A DNA stretch of 64,000 bases from an uncultured Collinsella sp. (GTDB taxonomy: Bacteria; Actinomycetota; Coriobacteriia; Coriobacteriales; Coriobacteriaceae), in assembly GCA_900542085.1 (NCBI GenBank), contig UQMK01000001.1, forward strand, positions 141,470 to 205,469. The letters run 5' to 3'. Both the position numbers and the translations under genes were made by a program. The notes beneath the pieces were generated by a model. That model was not told the DNA's origin, did not search any database, and worked only from the letters and a program-made list of their open reading frames with translations. Below are positions 38,382 through 48,796 of this stretch, in pieces; the stretch's first letter is position 1; every line of letters begins with the position of its first letter.

Positions 38382-38804
38382 ATGGATCTGTTTCTTGAGA
38401 CCCCGCGGCAACAAGCCGAGCGCATGTTGCGCCAGCAGCAACGGCTTATGGAGATGCAAATGCAAGGGGCGGCCGTCCAGCCTCCTGCGCAAAACGCCGC
38501 GTCCGCGGTATCGTCTGCGGGTGAGGCGGACCCAGGAGCCTATTCCGTACAGCAAGATTCATATGCCCAGGAGCTCGCGTTCGATAAACGTCGTGCACGC
38601 CGCCGTCGCTGGGCCCAGCGCCTGCGTACGCTGGCGATGATCGTGCTGATCCCGTTGGGACTCGCGGCAATCTTCTTGGCCTCATATGCCCTCACGTGCA
38701 TTCTCAACGGCGCCTCGCCCAGCGAGGTGCTTGAGCACTTGGCGGTTCTCGGCCAGCGCCTAAGCGATGTCGTAGCAACCATCCGCGCCGGCTGGGAGAG
38801 TTAG
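38382..38804 (+). CDS. Hypothetical single-pass membrane protein
   Basis: 140 residues, strong RBS AGGAGG. A Gln/Met-rich N-terminus (RQQQRLMEMQMQ) is followed by a low-complexity Ala/Ser stretch and a basic cluster DKRRARRRRWAQRLR before a hydrophobic helix (about 83-107). A short amphipathic C-terminus ends the protein. Family not recognised; cytoplasmic N-terminus is predicted from the basic residues. Confidence 0.7.
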   Translation: MDLFLETPRQQAERMLRQQQRLMEMQMQGAAVQPPAQNAASAVSSAGEADPGAYSVQQDSYAQELAFDKRRARRRRWAQRLRTLAMIVLIPLGLAAIFLASYALTCILNGASPSEVLEHLAVLGQRLSDVVATIRAGWES

Positions 38805-38927
38805 CGTTTTAGTGCCTGTGGCCCAAAATCCATTTGTCCGATTGCCATGTGACGCCCGGTGCGTGTGGCGGGGTAAGATTGATCGCGGTTTTGATTGATG
38901 ATCGATTGAGTTTGTTGGGCGGAGTCT

Positions 38928-40283
38928 ATGTCTGCTATTGATATCGTGCTTGTTGTGACCGCCTTGGTGGCGGTGGGGGTTGCTGTGGCTTGTGCCCTGC
39001 AGCTCAAGGGCCTTCGCGTCGAGCTGCAGGAGCGCGGCGATAGCGGGGCAGAGATGCTGGCTGCGCTCGAGCAGGCCAACAATGCGCTCGACACCCTGAA
39101 CGTCGCTTTGGCCGAAACCCGCCGCACGGCAAATGCCATCGCGCAGCAGCAGACGACCGATGCGGCCGTAGAGCAGCAGCGCTACCTGACCATCGCGCGT
39201 GAGTTCTCGCAGGCCGGCGACCGTATGGATGACCTGCGCCGCGAGACAGCCCAACAGCTTGGCGCCAACCGCGAGGGCATCGAGCACCGCCTGGACAAGG
39301 TGCGCGAGACGGTCGATGCCCAGCTGGGCGCCATACGCAAGGACAACAACGTGCAGCTCGATCAGATGCGCGCGACGGTGGACGAGAAACTCTCCCGTAC
39401 GCTCAACGATCGCCTGTCGGCATCGTTTAAGCAGGTGAGCGACCAGCTCGAGGCTGTGTACAAGGGTTTGGGCGACATGCAGTCAATCGCCACCGGCGTG
39501 GGCGACCTTAAGCGCGTACTGGGCAATGTAAAAGCGCGTGGCATTTTGGGCGAGGTGCAGCTGGGTGCAATCCTGGCGGACATCCTTACGCCCGACCAGT
39601 ATCTGGAAAACGTCGCTACCAAGCCCGGCGCCTCGGAGCGCGTTGAGTTTGCCGTCAAGCTGCCGGTGGACGAGGGCGATCCCGTGCTGCTGCCGATCGA
39701 CTCCAAATTCCCGGGCGACGCGTACGAGCATCTGCTCGACGCGCAAGAGTCGGGCGATGCTGAGGCTGTGGCCACCGCGCGCAAGACGCTCGATGCGATG
39801 GTGAAACGCGAGGCAAAGGACATCTGCGAAAAGTACCTGAGCGTGCCCGCGACCACCAACTTTGGCATCATGTTCGTGCCGTTTGAGGGCCTGTATGCCG
39901 AGGTCGTCAGTCGCCCCGGGCTTATTGAGACCCTGGGCCGCGACTATCACGTCAACGTTGCCGGCCCCAGCACCATGGCGGCCATCCTCAACAGCCTGCA
40001 GATGAGCTACCAGACGTTTAGGTTGCAAAAGCGCACCGACGACGTGCTGCGTGTGCTTTCTGCCGTCAAGGCCGAGCTGCCGCGCTATCAGGCGGCGCTG
40101 CGCCGCGCCCAGCAGCAGATCGAGACCGCGGGTAAAACGGTCGAGGGCATCATCACCACGCGCACCAACGTTATGGAGCGCAAGCTCAAGGATATCGACG
40201 CGCTGGAAGACGCGCGGGAGGCCGACGAGATTTTGGGCTTGGAGTCCGCAGGCTTGCTCGCAGACCAAAAAGACGAAGACTAG
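38928..40283 (+). CDS. rmuC: DNA recombination protein RmuC
   Basis: 451 residues. N-terminal membrane helix (about 3-25), a long coiled-coil (about 25-180), then the RmuC nuclease-like domain with GILGEVQLGAILADIL, LPIDSKFPGDAYEHLL, FGIMFVPFEGLYAEVV and AGPSTMAAILNSLQM. RmuC limits inversions at short inverted repeats in E. coli, which is notable given the many palindromes in this window. Confidence 0.94.
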   Translation: MSAIDIVLVVTALVAVGVAVACALQLKGLRVELQERGDSGAEMLAALEQANNALDTLNVALAETRRTANAIAQQQTTDAAVEQQRYLTIAREFSQAGDRMDDLRRETAQQLGANREGIEHRLDKVRETVDAQLGAIRKDNNVQLDQMRATVDEKLSRTLNDRLSASFKQVSDQLEAVYKGLGDMQSIATGVGDLKRVLGNVKARGILGEVQLGAILADILTPDQYLENVATKPGASERVEFAVKLPVDEGDPVLLPIDSKFPGDAYEHLLDAQESGDAEAVATARKTLDAMVKREAKDICEKYLSVPATTNFGIMFVPFEGLYAEVVSRPGLIETLGRDYHVNVAGPSTMAAILNSLQMSYQTFRLQKRTDDVLRVLSAVKAELPRYQAALRRAQQQIETAGKTVEGIITTRTNVMERKLKDIDALEDAREADEILGLESAGLLADQKDED

Positions 40284-40406
40284 CTGCATCTGACGGCGGG
40301 GTGCCTGCACAAGCACGGCGCGGGCGCTTTTCGCATCGTGCTTGCCTGAAGTGCGCTTTAGTGTGCAACAATGGCGTTTCGCCCTATCAGACGCGAAAGG
40401 AAGCCC

Positions 40407-42209
40407 ATGTCTCAGAGAAACACCAGTCCGCTCAAACGCTCCACCGTGCGCCGCACGCTACAGCGTTTTTGGGACGTCACGCGCACACAGCCGCTGATCG
40501 TCTTTCTCTCGGTGTTCTCGTCGGCGGGCTACATCTTTTTGCTCACGTTTGCCAACACCTACGTGATGGCCCTTATCGTCGACCGCGTCCAGGCCGGCCC
40601 CGTGGCGGGCGACCAGGTGTTTGAGGTCTTTGGTCCCTATATTCTGGCGCTCGTGTTCGTTAACCTAGTGGGCCAGATCCTCTCCAAGCTGCAGGACTAC
40701 ACCGTCTACAAGCTCGAGATTGCGGGCAATTATCACCTGGCGCGCCTGTGCTTTGACACGCTCTCCAATCAATCCATGACATTTCACACCAGCCGCTTTG
40801 GCGGATCGCTTGTGAGCCAGACGAGTCGTTTTATGAGTGGCTACACGGGCTTGGTCGACGTGACGGTGTATTCGCTCATTCCCACCATCACCTCGGTTGT
40901 CTGCACGGTGGCGGCGCTCGCTCCGGTGGTGCCGACGTTTACCGTGATCCTGGTGGGCATCATGGTCGTCTACATTGCGTTTGTCTGGCTTATGTACAAG
41001 CGCATCATGCCGCTTTCGGCCGCGACGTCCGCCGCTCAGAACAAACTGTCGGGCGTGCTGTCCGACGCGGTCACGAACATCCTGGCCGTCAAGACCTGTG
41101 GGCGCGAGGACTTTGAGCGCGACCTGTTCGATACCGCCGACCGCGCCGCGCGCGATGCTGAAACGGTTTCGATGCACGCCATGATGCAGCGCAACTTTAC
41201 GACCTCGGGCCTTATCGTCATCACCATGGCCGTGGTGAGTGTGTTCGTCGCGGGTGGCAACGCGTGGTTTGGCATCTCGGCCGGCGCGCTCGTCATGATC
41301 TTTACCTATACGTACAACCTCACCATGCGTCTGAACTACGTGAGCTCCATGATGCAACGCATCAACCGCGCGCTGGGCGATGCGGCCGAGATGACGCGCG
41401 TGCTGGACGAGCCGCGTCTGGTGGCAGACGACGAGAATGCCCCCGAGCTCAAGGTGGGCGAGGGTGCGATTGATTTTGAGCACCTGAGCTTTGCATACCG
41501 TGATGCCGCGGCGGGCGAGAGCGTGTTCGACGACCTGACGCTCCATGTGGCAGCGGGCCAGCGCGTGGGCCTGGTGGGCAAATCGGGCTCGGGCAAGACG
41601 ACGCTCACCAAGTTGTTGCTGCGCCTGGACGACGTACAGGGCGGCCGCGTGCTCGTGGACGGCCAGGACGTCTCGCGCTGTACGCAGCAGAGTCTGCGCC
41701 GCCAGGTTGCCTACGTGCCGCAGGAGGCGTTGCTGTTCCATCGCTCCATTCGCGAGAATATCGCCTACGGCCGCCCCGATGCCACCGACGAGCAGATCCG
41801 CGAGGCCGCGCGCCTGGCAAATGCCCTGGAGTTTATCGACCGCCTGCCCAACGGCTTTGACACCATGGTGGGCGAGCGCGGCGTCAAGCTTTCGGGCGGC
41901 CAACGTCAGCGCGTGGCCATCGCCCGCGCTATCCTGACCGATGCGCCGATCCTGGTGCTCGACGAGGCGACGTCTGCCCTCGACAGTGAGTCCGAGGCGC
42001 TGGTGCAGGAGGCGCTCGAGAACCTGATGCGCGGCCGCACCTCCATTGTGGTGGCGCATCGCCTGTCCACCGTGGCGGCGCTCGACCGCATCGTGGTGCT
42101 GGCGGACGGCGAGATTGTCGAGGACGGCACGCATGCGCAGCTTGTCGAGGCAGGCGGCGAATACGCAAGCCTGTGGAGCCGCCAGACCGGCGCATTTTTG
42201 GAGGCGTAA
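40407..42209 (+). CDS. ABC transporter, fused permease and ATPase
   Basis: 600 residues from the ATG 6 bases after GAAAGGA. The N-terminal half is a six-helix exporter-type membrane domain. The C-terminal ATPase has Walker A GKSGSGKTT, Q-loop, signature LSGGQRQRVAIARA, Walker B ILVLDEATSALD and the switch His (VVAHRLS). It would act as a homodimer, as no partner subunit lies nearby. Substrate unknown; lipid, peptide or drug export are all possible. Confidence 0.94.
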   Translation: MSQRNTSPLKRSTVRRTLQRFWDVTRTQPLIVFLSVFSSAGYIFLLTFANTYVMALIVDRVQAGPVAGDQVFEVFGPYILALVFVNLVGQILSKLQDYTVYKLEIAGNYHLARLCFDTLSNQSMTFHTSRFGGSLVSQTSRFMSGYTGLVDVTVYSLIPTITSVVCTVAALAPVVPTFTVILVGIMVVYIAFVWLMYKRIMPLSAATSAAQNKLSGVLSDAVTNILAVKTCGREDFERDLFDTADRAARDAETVSMHAMMQRNFTTSGLIVITMAVVSVFVAGGNAWFGISAGALVMIFTYTYNLTMRLNYVSSMMQRINRALGDAAEMTRVLDEPRLVADDENAPELKVGEGAIDFEHLSFAYRDAAAGESVFDDLTLHVAAGQRVGLVGKSGSGKTTLTKLLLRLDDVQGGRVLVDGQDVSRCTQQSLRRQVAYVPQEALLFHRSIRENIAYGRPDATDEQIREAARLANALEFIDRLPNGFDTMVGERGVKLSGGQRQRVAIARAILTDAPILVLDEATSALDSESEALVQEALENLMRGRTSIVVAHRLSTVAALDRIVVLADGEIVEDGTHAQLVEAGGEYASLWSRQTGAFLEA

Positions 42210-42272
42210 AGACCCCATACGTGGGACAATCGTGCCCATAGGTTTGTTATGCCGTTGAGCCGAGGAGTCGTT

Positions 42273-42938
42273 ATGCCACGCGAGACCAATGCCGCCAAAC
42301 GCGAGCGCGCCATCGAGGTGTGCGAGCGCCTCAACCGTCGCTATGGCCCGGTCGAGTGCTTTTTGGACCACGAGAATCCCTTTAGGCTGCTCATCGCGGT
42401 GCTGCTCTCGGCGCAGACGACCGACGCACAGGTCAACAAGGTGACGCCGAAGCTGTTTGCCCAGTGGCCCACGCTCGAGGCCATGGCGGGGGCGAGTGTG
42501 GTCGATGTGGCGGATACCATCAAGTCGCTTGGCTTTTATAAGAGCAAGGCCAAACACGCCGTGGAGGCCGCGCAGATGATCGTTGCCGATTACGGCGGCG
42601 AGGTACCTGCCGACATGAAGGAACTCGTCAAGCTGCCGGGTGTGGGGCGCAAAACGGCGAACATCGTGCTCAACGTGGGGTTTGGCATTGTCGAGGGCAT
42701 CGCGGTCGATACGCACGTCAACCGCATCGCGCACCGCCTGATGCTGAGCCCCAAGACGCATGCCAAGGAGCCGCTCAAGACCGAGCAAGATCTGCTCAAG
42801 ATTTTGCCGCACGAGTATTGGGAGTCGGTCAACCACCAGTGGATCACCTTTGGCCGTGAGATCTGCGACGCCCGCAAACCCAAGTGCGACGAGTGCCCGC
42901 TGGCGGATTTGTGTCCCAGCGTGCGCGTAGCGGGGTAG
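42273..42938 (+). CDS. nth: Endonuclease III
   Basis: 221 residues from the ATG preceded by GAGGAG. HhH motif LVKLPGVGRKTANIVL with the catalytic Lys, catalytic Asp in AVDTHVNRIA, and the complete 4Fe-4S loop C-X6-C-X2-C-X5-C at the C-terminus. It removes oxidised pyrimidines from DNA. It contrasts with the cluster-less MutY-like protein at 36382. Confidence 0.97.
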   Translation: MPRETNAAKRERAIEVCERLNRRYGPVECFLDHENPFRLLIAVLLSAQTTDAQVNKVTPKLFAQWPTLEAMAGASVVDVADTIKSLGFYKSKAKHAVEAAQMIVADYGGEVPADMKELVKLPGVGRKTANIVLNVGFGIVEGIAVDTHVNRIAHRLMLSPKTHAKEPLKTEQDLLKILPHEYWESVNHQWITFGREICDARKPKCDECPLADLCPSVRVAG

Positions 42939-43095
42939 GGCGGAACGCATCTTCGTCTGGCGTTTTTTGCGGGGCTGGGTTTGCCCTTGAGCCGGAGTCC
43001 TTTCCATGCGCTACCATGACAGGCAATGAAATCCGCCGCATACCCGCCGAGCTTGCCCCGGCGGGCTTTTGGCGTTGCGATGCCGGAGGAACAGC

Positions 43096-46000
43096 ATGCT
43101 CATTCACCGTATAGCCGCGCAGCTCTACACTGCCGAGGCCTTGCAGACCGTCGAGGCCGGACTCGATGCCGGCGAGGACGTGACGCTGGCTGTGTCGCAG
43201 TCGGGCCGCACGCTTATGGCGGCCGCCCAGTTTGCGCGCCGCCCGCGCCCCACGGTCTACATTGTGAGTGGCGAGGATGCGGCCGATCGCGCCGCGCGCA
43301 GTCTGGCCGCCTATGTGGGCTTGGCGCATGTGTGCCGTTTTCCCGAGCGCAAGGACTATCCGTGGCGCGAGCAGGCGCCCGACGACGCCGTGGTGGCGCA
43401 GCGCTGCGAGGCTCTGGGGCGCATCGTGCGCGGGGACAACTGCATCATGGTTGCCTCGGCCCGCGCGCTGCTGCGCTGTGTGCCGCCGGTCGAGAGTCGC
43501 TATTGGGAGTCCACCACTTTTGCGGTGGGCGAGGAGATTCCTTTTGACGAGGTGCCGCAGCGCCTGGTGGGCATGGGCTACACCAATGCCGGCGCCGCCG
43601 ACGCGCCCGGCCTGTTCCGTGTGCACGGCGACACCGTCGAGGTATTTCCCGCGCAGGAGAAGGCGCCCGTGCGCATTGAGTTCTTCGGCGACGAGATCGA
43701 TCGCATTCGCCGCATGGTGAGCTCAACGGGGCAGACCATCGGCAACGAGGACAGTATCGAGATCTTCCCCTGCCGTGAGCTGGCGCTTACCGACGATGCC
43801 GTTCACAACATGCACGTGGCGCTCTACCGGGCAAGCCAGGACGATAGCAAGCTGGCGGCGCTGCTCGAGATGGTGGATGCACGCATTGTCACGCCTGAGC
43901 TCGACCGCTTTTTGCCGGTGATGTACGGCCAGACCGTGAGCCCGCTGGCACACGTGAGTGGCAAGGCGCTCGTGGTTCTGTCCGAGCCGCGCTCGCTGTT
44001 CGACGACTGCCTGCGCGCCTACGAGGATATCGAGGCGCGTGCCGGCGAGGCGGGGATTGACCGATTGGACGGTCTGTACGTGCGCGCTCAACAGCTCGAT
44101 TTTGGTGCCCAGCAGCGCCTGAACTACGTAAGCCTCATTCGTGCCGGCGGCGCGGTGACGGCCGAGCTCAAGATTGAGCAGCCGGCCATTGCGGGCTCGG
44201 ACAATCGCTTTATGACGCGCATCCAGGAAGTCGTGGGCAAGCGCTATGCCTGCGTGTTTGCCATTCCCGACCGCGGTGCGCGCGAGTCGATGGAGCTCAC
44301 CTTTGGCGACGAGGGCATTACCTTTGAGGAATCGCTGACCGCGGCGCCCGAAAATGCCGGCGCCATCGGCGAGCGCGTACGCGTGGCAACGGCGGATTCT
44401 GCCGATCGCGCTGCCCGCCAGGAAGCCCATGCTGCAATTCGCGAGCGTAAGGCCGACGCACTCAACGCCCGCTCGCTCGAGGCGGGCGCGGCCCAGGCTG
44501 CCGCCGGTGCCGCCGTGCCCACCATCTCGCGCGGGCGCGTGACCTTTGTCGATGCCGCCCTGCCGCAGGGCGTGGTGGTGCCCGATGCCAACCTGGCCGT
44601 GTTCTCGATCGCCGACCTCAACGCCCGTATGGATGCCAACCGCGCGCGCAGCCGCCGCAAGGTGGACATTACGCAGATCACCTTCCCGTTTAAGCCGGGC
44701 GACTACGTGGTGCACGCCACTCACGGCATCGCACTCTTTAGCGAGATTGCGCGTCAGGAAGTGGGCGGCAAAGAGCGCGACTACTTTTTGCTGGAATATG
44801 CCGACGGCGACAAGCTCTACGTGCCGCTCGAGCAGGTCGACCGTATCACGCGCTATGTTGGCCCCGACGGCGACAAACCGCGCCTGACCAGGCTCAACAC
44901 AGCCGACTGGACGCGCGCCACCAACAAGGCGCGCAAGAATGCCAAAAAGCTGGCGTTTGACCTGGTCGACCTGTATACGCGCCGCTCATCAATCGCGGGT
45001 ATCGCCTGCCCGCCTGACACGCCCGAGCAGATCGAGATGGAGGAGAGCTTTCCTTACGACGAGACGCGCGACCAGCTGGAGGCCATCGCCGACATTAAGG
45101 CCGATATGGAGGCGCCCAAGCCCATGGACCGCCTGCTGTGCGGCGACGTGGGTTTTGGCAAGACCGAGGTCGCCCTGCGCGCGGCGTTTAAGTGCGTGGA
45201 CTCCGGCCGCCAGGTCATGGTGCTCTGCCCCACGACCATTCTTGCCCAGCAGCACTACGAGACGTTCTTTGGGCGCTTTGCCCCGTTTGGCCTTGAGGTC
45301 GAGGTGCTCAGCCGTTTCCGCACGCCGGCGCAGCAAAAGCGCGCGCTCAAGGCGTTTGCCGAGGGCACGATCGACGTGCTCATCGGCACGCACCGTCTGC
45401 TTTCGGCCGATGTGAACCCCAAGAACCTGGGCCTAGTGATCATCGACGAGGAGCAACGCTTTGGCGTGCAGCACAAGGAGCAGCTCAAGAACCTGCGCGA
45501 GCAGATTGACGTGCTCACGCTTTCGGCAACGCCTATTCCGCGAACCATGCAGATGGCCACGAGCGGCGTGCGCGACATGAGCCTAATCACCACGCCGCCG
45601 ACCGGGCGTCGTCCCGTGATCGTGCACGTGGGGGAGTACGACCCCGACGTGGTAAGCGCGGCGATTCGCCTGGAGGTGGGCCGCGGCGGCCAGGTGTACT
45701 ACGTGTCCAACCGCGTCAAGACCATCGACGACGCCGTGGCGCGCGTGCACGAGGCCGCGCCCGAGGCGCGCGTGGGTGTGGCGCACGGCAAGATGAGTCC
45801 GCGCGAGGTCGAGGACGTGATGATCGAGTTCGCGACCAAAAAGATCGACGTGCTCATCGCCACGACCATCGTGGAGAGCGGTATCGACAACGCGACCGCC
45901 AACACGCTGATCATCGAGGACTCGCAGCGCCTGGGCCTGGCGCAGCTCTACCAGCTCAAGGGTCGTGTGGGTCGCTCTGCCACGCAGGCCTACGCGTACT

Positions 46001-46728
46001 TTATGTTCCCGGGCGAGCTGCCACTCACCGAGGAGGCGACGGCGCGCCTGACCGCACTTTCCGAGTTCCAGGACCTGGGCAGCGGCATGCGCATCGCCAT
46101 GCGCGACCTGGAGATTCGCGGCGCCGGCTCGCTTATGGGCGCCGAGCAGCACGGCAACCTGTCGAGCGTGGGCTTTGACCTGTTTACGCAGATGCTGGGC
46201 CGGGCGGTGGCCGAGGCGCGCGGCGATGACGACGCCGGCGTGGAGGCGGCGAGCGTGGGCATTAACCTGCCGGCCGACTACTTCTTGTCCGAGGAGTACA
46301 TGCCGGCGGTGGACCAGCGCGTGCTCGTGTACCGCAAGCTCGCGGCTGCTGAGGACCTGGAGAGCATCGATGAGGTGCAGGAAGAGACCGAGGCCGCGCA
46401 TGGCGAGCTGCCGTTGGCAGGACTCAACCTGTTCAATCGCGCACGAATCCGCATTCGCGGCGAGCGCCTGGGGCTCGAGAGCGTTACGCTCAGCGGCGGT
46501 CGCATCACGTTTTTGGGCATCGACGTGCCCAAGAAGGTGGCCTTTGAGCTAAAGACCCGCTATGGCGCGGTGAACTTCCCCAAGAGCCGCAAACTGTCGG
46601 TGCCCTACAAGGCGGGCGCCGGCGCGGGCAGCGGCCTGGGTCGCGGTCTCGACGCCAACGACGGTACCGGCCCCGTGGCCGCGGCACTCATGCTGTTGCA
46701 GCAGTTGGGTGCGAGCGACGACGACTAA
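43096..46728 (+). CDS. mfd: Transcription-repair coupling factor
   Basis: 1210 residues, ATG after GGAGGA. N-terminal UvrB-like region, then the RNA polymerase-interacting (CarD-like) domain near 530-600 (KPGDYVVHATHGIALF). Helicase motifs follow: Walker A GDVGFGKTEVALRAA near 683-698, DEEQRFGV near 785, TATPIPRTM and the second RecA domain. The TRCF domain lies at the C-terminus. It strips stalled RNA polymerase and recruits UvrA. The extreme tail is Gly/Ala-rich, and the stop codon merges with a repeat (46726-46770). Confidence 0.97.
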   Translation: MLIHRIAAQLYTAEALQTVEAGLDAGEDVTLAVSQSGRTLMAAAQFARRPRPTVYIVSGEDAADRAARSLAAYVGLAHVCRFPERKDYPWREQAPDDAVVAQRCEALGRIVRGDNCIMVASARALLRCVPPVESRYWESTTFAVGEEIPFDEVPQRLVGMGYTNAGAADAPGLFRVHGDTVEVFPAQEKAPVRIEFFGDEIDRIRRMVSSTGQTIGNEDSIEIFPCRELALTDDAVHNMHVALYRASQDDSKLAALLEMVDARIVTPELDRFLPVMYGQTVSPLAHVSGKALVVLSEPRSLFDDCLRAYEDIEARAGEAGIDRLDGLYVRAQQLDFGAQQRLNYVSLIRAGGAVTAELKIEQPAIAGSDNRFMTRIQEVVGKRYACVFAIPDRGARESMELTFGDEGITFEESLTAAPENAGAIGERVRVATADSADRAARQEAHAAIRERKADALNARSLEAGAAQAAAGAAVPTISRGRVTFVDAALPQGVVVPDANLAVFSIADLNARMDANRARSRRKVDITQITFPFKPGDYVVHATHGIALFSEIARQEVGGKERDYFLLEYADGDKLYVPLEQVDRITRYVGPDGDKPRLTRLNTADWTRATNKARKNAKKLAFDLVDLYTRRSSIAGIACPPDTPEQIEMEESFPYDETRDQLEAIADIKADMEAPKPMDRLLCGDVGFGKTEVALRAAFKCVDSGRQVMVLCPTTILAQQHYETFFGRFAPFGLEVEVLSRFRTPAQQKRALKAFAEGTIDVLIGTHRLLSADVNPKNLGLVIIDEEQRFGVQHKEQLKNLREQIDVLTLSATPIPRTMQMATSGVRDMSLITTPPTGRRPVIVHVGEYDPDVVSAAIRLEVGRGGQVYYVSNRVKTIDDAVARVHEAAPEARVGVAHGKMSPREVEDVMIEFATKKIDVLIATTIVESGIDNATANTLIIEDSQRLGLAQLYQLKGRVGRSATQAYAYFMFPGELPLTEEATARLTALSEFQDLGSGMRIAMRDLEIRGAGSLMGAEQHGNLSSVGFDLFTQMLGRAVAEARGDDDAGVEAASVGINLPADYFLSEEYMPAVDQRVLVYRKLAAAEDLESIDEVQEETEAAHGELPLAGLNLFNRARIRIRGERLGLESVTLSGGRITFLGIDVPKKVAFELKTRYGAVNFPKSRKLSVPYKAGAGAGSGLGRGLDANDGTGPVAAALMLLQQLGASDDD

Positions 46729-46770
46729 CGGGTCGACGCTGCAAACGCCCCATTTGGGCACTCTGGTTCC
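46726..46770 (+). repeat. Truncated copy C of the structured stop-codon element
   Basis: Starts in the mfd stop codon (TAACGGGTCGACGCTGC) and continues CATTTGG-CACTCTGG-TTCC, matching the TAACGGCTCGACGCT and CAATCTG parts of copies A and B. The left half of the first stem and everything after the third stem's left arm are missing. Confidence 0.6.
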
Positions 46771-46784
46771 ATCGAAAGGAAAGC

Positions 46785-47648
46785 ATGTTCGGATACATCT
46801 ATAAGAAAGACGTCGCCATTATCGCGGTTGTCCTGTGTCTTTGTCTGGGCGTGGGCAGTTTCTTCGACTATCAGATTTCGAGCGCGCTGTTCAACATCGG
46901 CAGCATGTACGGTCGCTTTGTCGAGGCGGCCGGCGAGCCGCCGGTCGAGCTGACGGCGAGCATCGCGGGCGTTATGCTCGTGCGCTCGGCACGCCCCGAT
47001 TCCAGGGGGAGCAAATGGCTCGCTGCGCTGGGCGTTTTGATCAACGTGGGTCTGGTCGGCTACGAGATTATCGGATCGCTGCGCGTCGGCGGCAAGCTCA
47101 TCGCGTTTCAGCTGGTGCTGACGTTTGTGCTGGTCATTGCGGTTAACGATATTGCCTATCGCCTTACGCGCGACACCGCGCCCGACGAGCTTACGCGCTG
47201 GGCGTTGATGGTACTTGCCGTGTGGGTCGCTCAGGCCATTATCCTCAACGTGATCGTCAAGCCGCTGTGGTCGCGCCCGCGCATGCGCGTGATCGAGGTC
47301 ACGCCGGGGCTCAATTTTCAGCCGTGGTGGGTAATCGGCAATCCCGACAAGTGGACCTATATCGCCGCCGGCGTGATCAAGGACGGGTTCAAGTCGTTCG
47401 CGAGCGGGCACACCGCGCATGCGGCGATCGGCCTTATGCTCGCCGGGCTTCCCGCGGCAGCCTTTAAGGAAAAACCTTCGCGTCGCCGCGTGATCTTTTG
47501 GGCGGCGGCTGTGGTCGCGGCGCTCGTCGCCTTTGGCCGTATCGTGATCGGAGCTCACTTTTTGAGCGACGTGAGCTGCGGCTTTGCCCTGGTGTTGGCG
47601 CTTGAGTGCCTTGCCGCGCGCGTTGCCTATCCCAACGGCGTACAATAG
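46785..47648 (+). CDS. PAP2-family phosphatase, membrane protein
   Basis: 287 residues with about six hydrophobic segments. The three phosphatase motifs are present: KPLWSRPRMR, SFASGHTAHA, and GRIVIGAHFLSDVSCG. Likely substrates are lipid phosphates such as undecaprenyl pyrophosphate or phosphatidylglycerol phosphate; which one is not determined. Good RBS (GAAAGGAAAGC). Confidence 0.9.
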   Translation: MFGYIYKKDVAIIAVVLCLCLGVGSFFDYQISSALFNIGSMYGRFVEAAGEPPVELTASIAGVMLVRSARPDSRGSKWLAALGVLINVGLVGYEIIGSLRVGGKLIAFQLVLTFVLVIAVNDIAYRLTRDTAPDELTRWALMVLAVWVAQAIILNVIVKPLWSRPRMRVIEVTPGLNFQPWWVIGNPDKWTYIAAGVIKDGFKSFASGHTAHAAIGLMLAGLPAAAFKEKPSRRRVIFWAAAVVAALVAFGRIVIGAHFLSDVSCGFALVLALECLAARVAYPNGVQ

Positions 47649-47693
47649 CCCCGTTTGAATCATCGGGCCCGTGCCCGGCTAGAGAGGATTGCC

Positions 47694-48719
47694 ATGCTCG
47701 CGTTTAACAACGACTATTCCCACGGCGCACATCCGGCAGTGCTGCAGGCGCTCGTCGACACCAATATGGAGCCGCAGCCCGGCTACGGTACCGATGCGCA
47801 CACCGAGCGTGCCAAGCAGCTTATCCGCGAGGCCTGTCAGGCCCCCGATGCCGACGTGTTTTTTCTGGTGGGCGGCACGCAGGCCAACGCGACGGTGATC
47901 GACATGCTGCTTGCGCCCTACGAGGGCGTCGTTGCTGCCGAGACTGGCCACGTCGCCTGTCACGAGGCGGGCGCCATCGAGTTTGGCGGTCACAAGGTGC
48001 TCACCATCCCCGGCTATGAGGGTAAGATGCGCGCCGAGGACCTCGAGAACTATATCCAGGTGTTCTACGAAAACGAGAGCTACGAGCACACGGTGTTCCC
48101 GGGCGCTGTGTACGTGAGCCTATCGACCGAGTACGGCACGCTGTACTCCAAGGCCGAGCTCGCGGCGATTCACGCGGTGTGCCAGAAGCGCGAGATTCCG
48201 CTGTTTGTGGACGGCGCCCGTCTGGCCTATGCGCTGGCAGCCGACGAGTGCGACATTACCCTGCCCGAGCTGGCGCAGCTGTGCGACGTGTTCTACATCG
48301 GCGGCACCAAGTGCGGCGCGCTCTGCGGCGAGGCCGTGGTGTTTTGCGGTATGCACGTTCCGGCGCATCCCATTCCGCGCATTAAGCAGCACGGCGCGCT
48401 GTTGGCCAAGGGCCGCCTGACGGGCGTGCAGTTTGAGGCGCTCTTTACCGACGGCCTGTATTTTGAGATTGGTCGCCAGGCGATTGAGACCGCTCAGGCG
48501 CTGCGTCGCGTGCTGCACGAGCGCGGCTACCAGTTCTTCTTGGAGACGCCGACCAACCAGCAGTTCGTGATTCTGCCCAACGAGGATATGGCCCGCATTC
48601 GCGAGCATGCCTCGATCGAGTACTGGGAAAAGTACGACGAGACCCACACGGTGGTGCGCTTTTGCACCAGCTGGGCCACGACGCAGGAGGACATCGACGC
48701 GCTGGCGGCTGTCCTGTAG
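47694..48719 (+). CDS. ltaE: Low-specificity threonine aldolase (beta-eliminating lyase family)
   Basis: 341 residues. PLP-dependent: the Schiff-base lysine is in FYIGGTKCGAL, the cofactor Asp/Arg region is LFVDGARLAYAL, and FNNDYSHGAHPAV is the family N-terminus. It should cleave threonine or allo-threonine to glycine and acetaldehyde. A TACAAT -10 candidate is at 47641-47646, overlapping the PAP2 stop region. Confidence 0.92.
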   Translation: MLAFNNDYSHGAHPAVLQALVDTNMEPQPGYGTDAHTERAKQLIREACQAPDADVFFLVGGTQANATVIDMLLAPYEGVVAAETGHVACHEAGAIEFGGHKVLTIPGYEGKMRAEDLENYIQVFYENESYEHTVFPGAVYVSLSTEYGTLYSKAELAAIHAVCQKREIPLFVDGARLAYALAADECDITLPELAQLCDVFYIGGTKCGALCGEAVVFCGMHVPAHPIPRIKQHGALLAKGRLTGVQFEALFTDGLYFEIGRQAIETAQALRRVLHERGYQFFLETPTNQQFVILPNEDMARIREHASIEYWEKYDETHTVVRFCTSWATTQEDIDALAAVL

Positions 48720-48737
48720 CCTGATGTAATGACGAGG

Positions 48738-48780
48738 GGCCGCCATGCGCTGGGTTTGGCGCAGGGCGGCCTTTGCTTTT
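48738..48780 (+). terminator. Terminator between threonine aldolase and GNAT genes
   Basis: GGCCGCC and GGCGGCC with inner GCGC pairs, then TTTGCTTTT. The GGGGGAGAAGGG ribosome binding site of the next gene follows immediately. Confidence 0.7.
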
Positions 48781-48796
48781 GGGGGAGAAGGGTTGT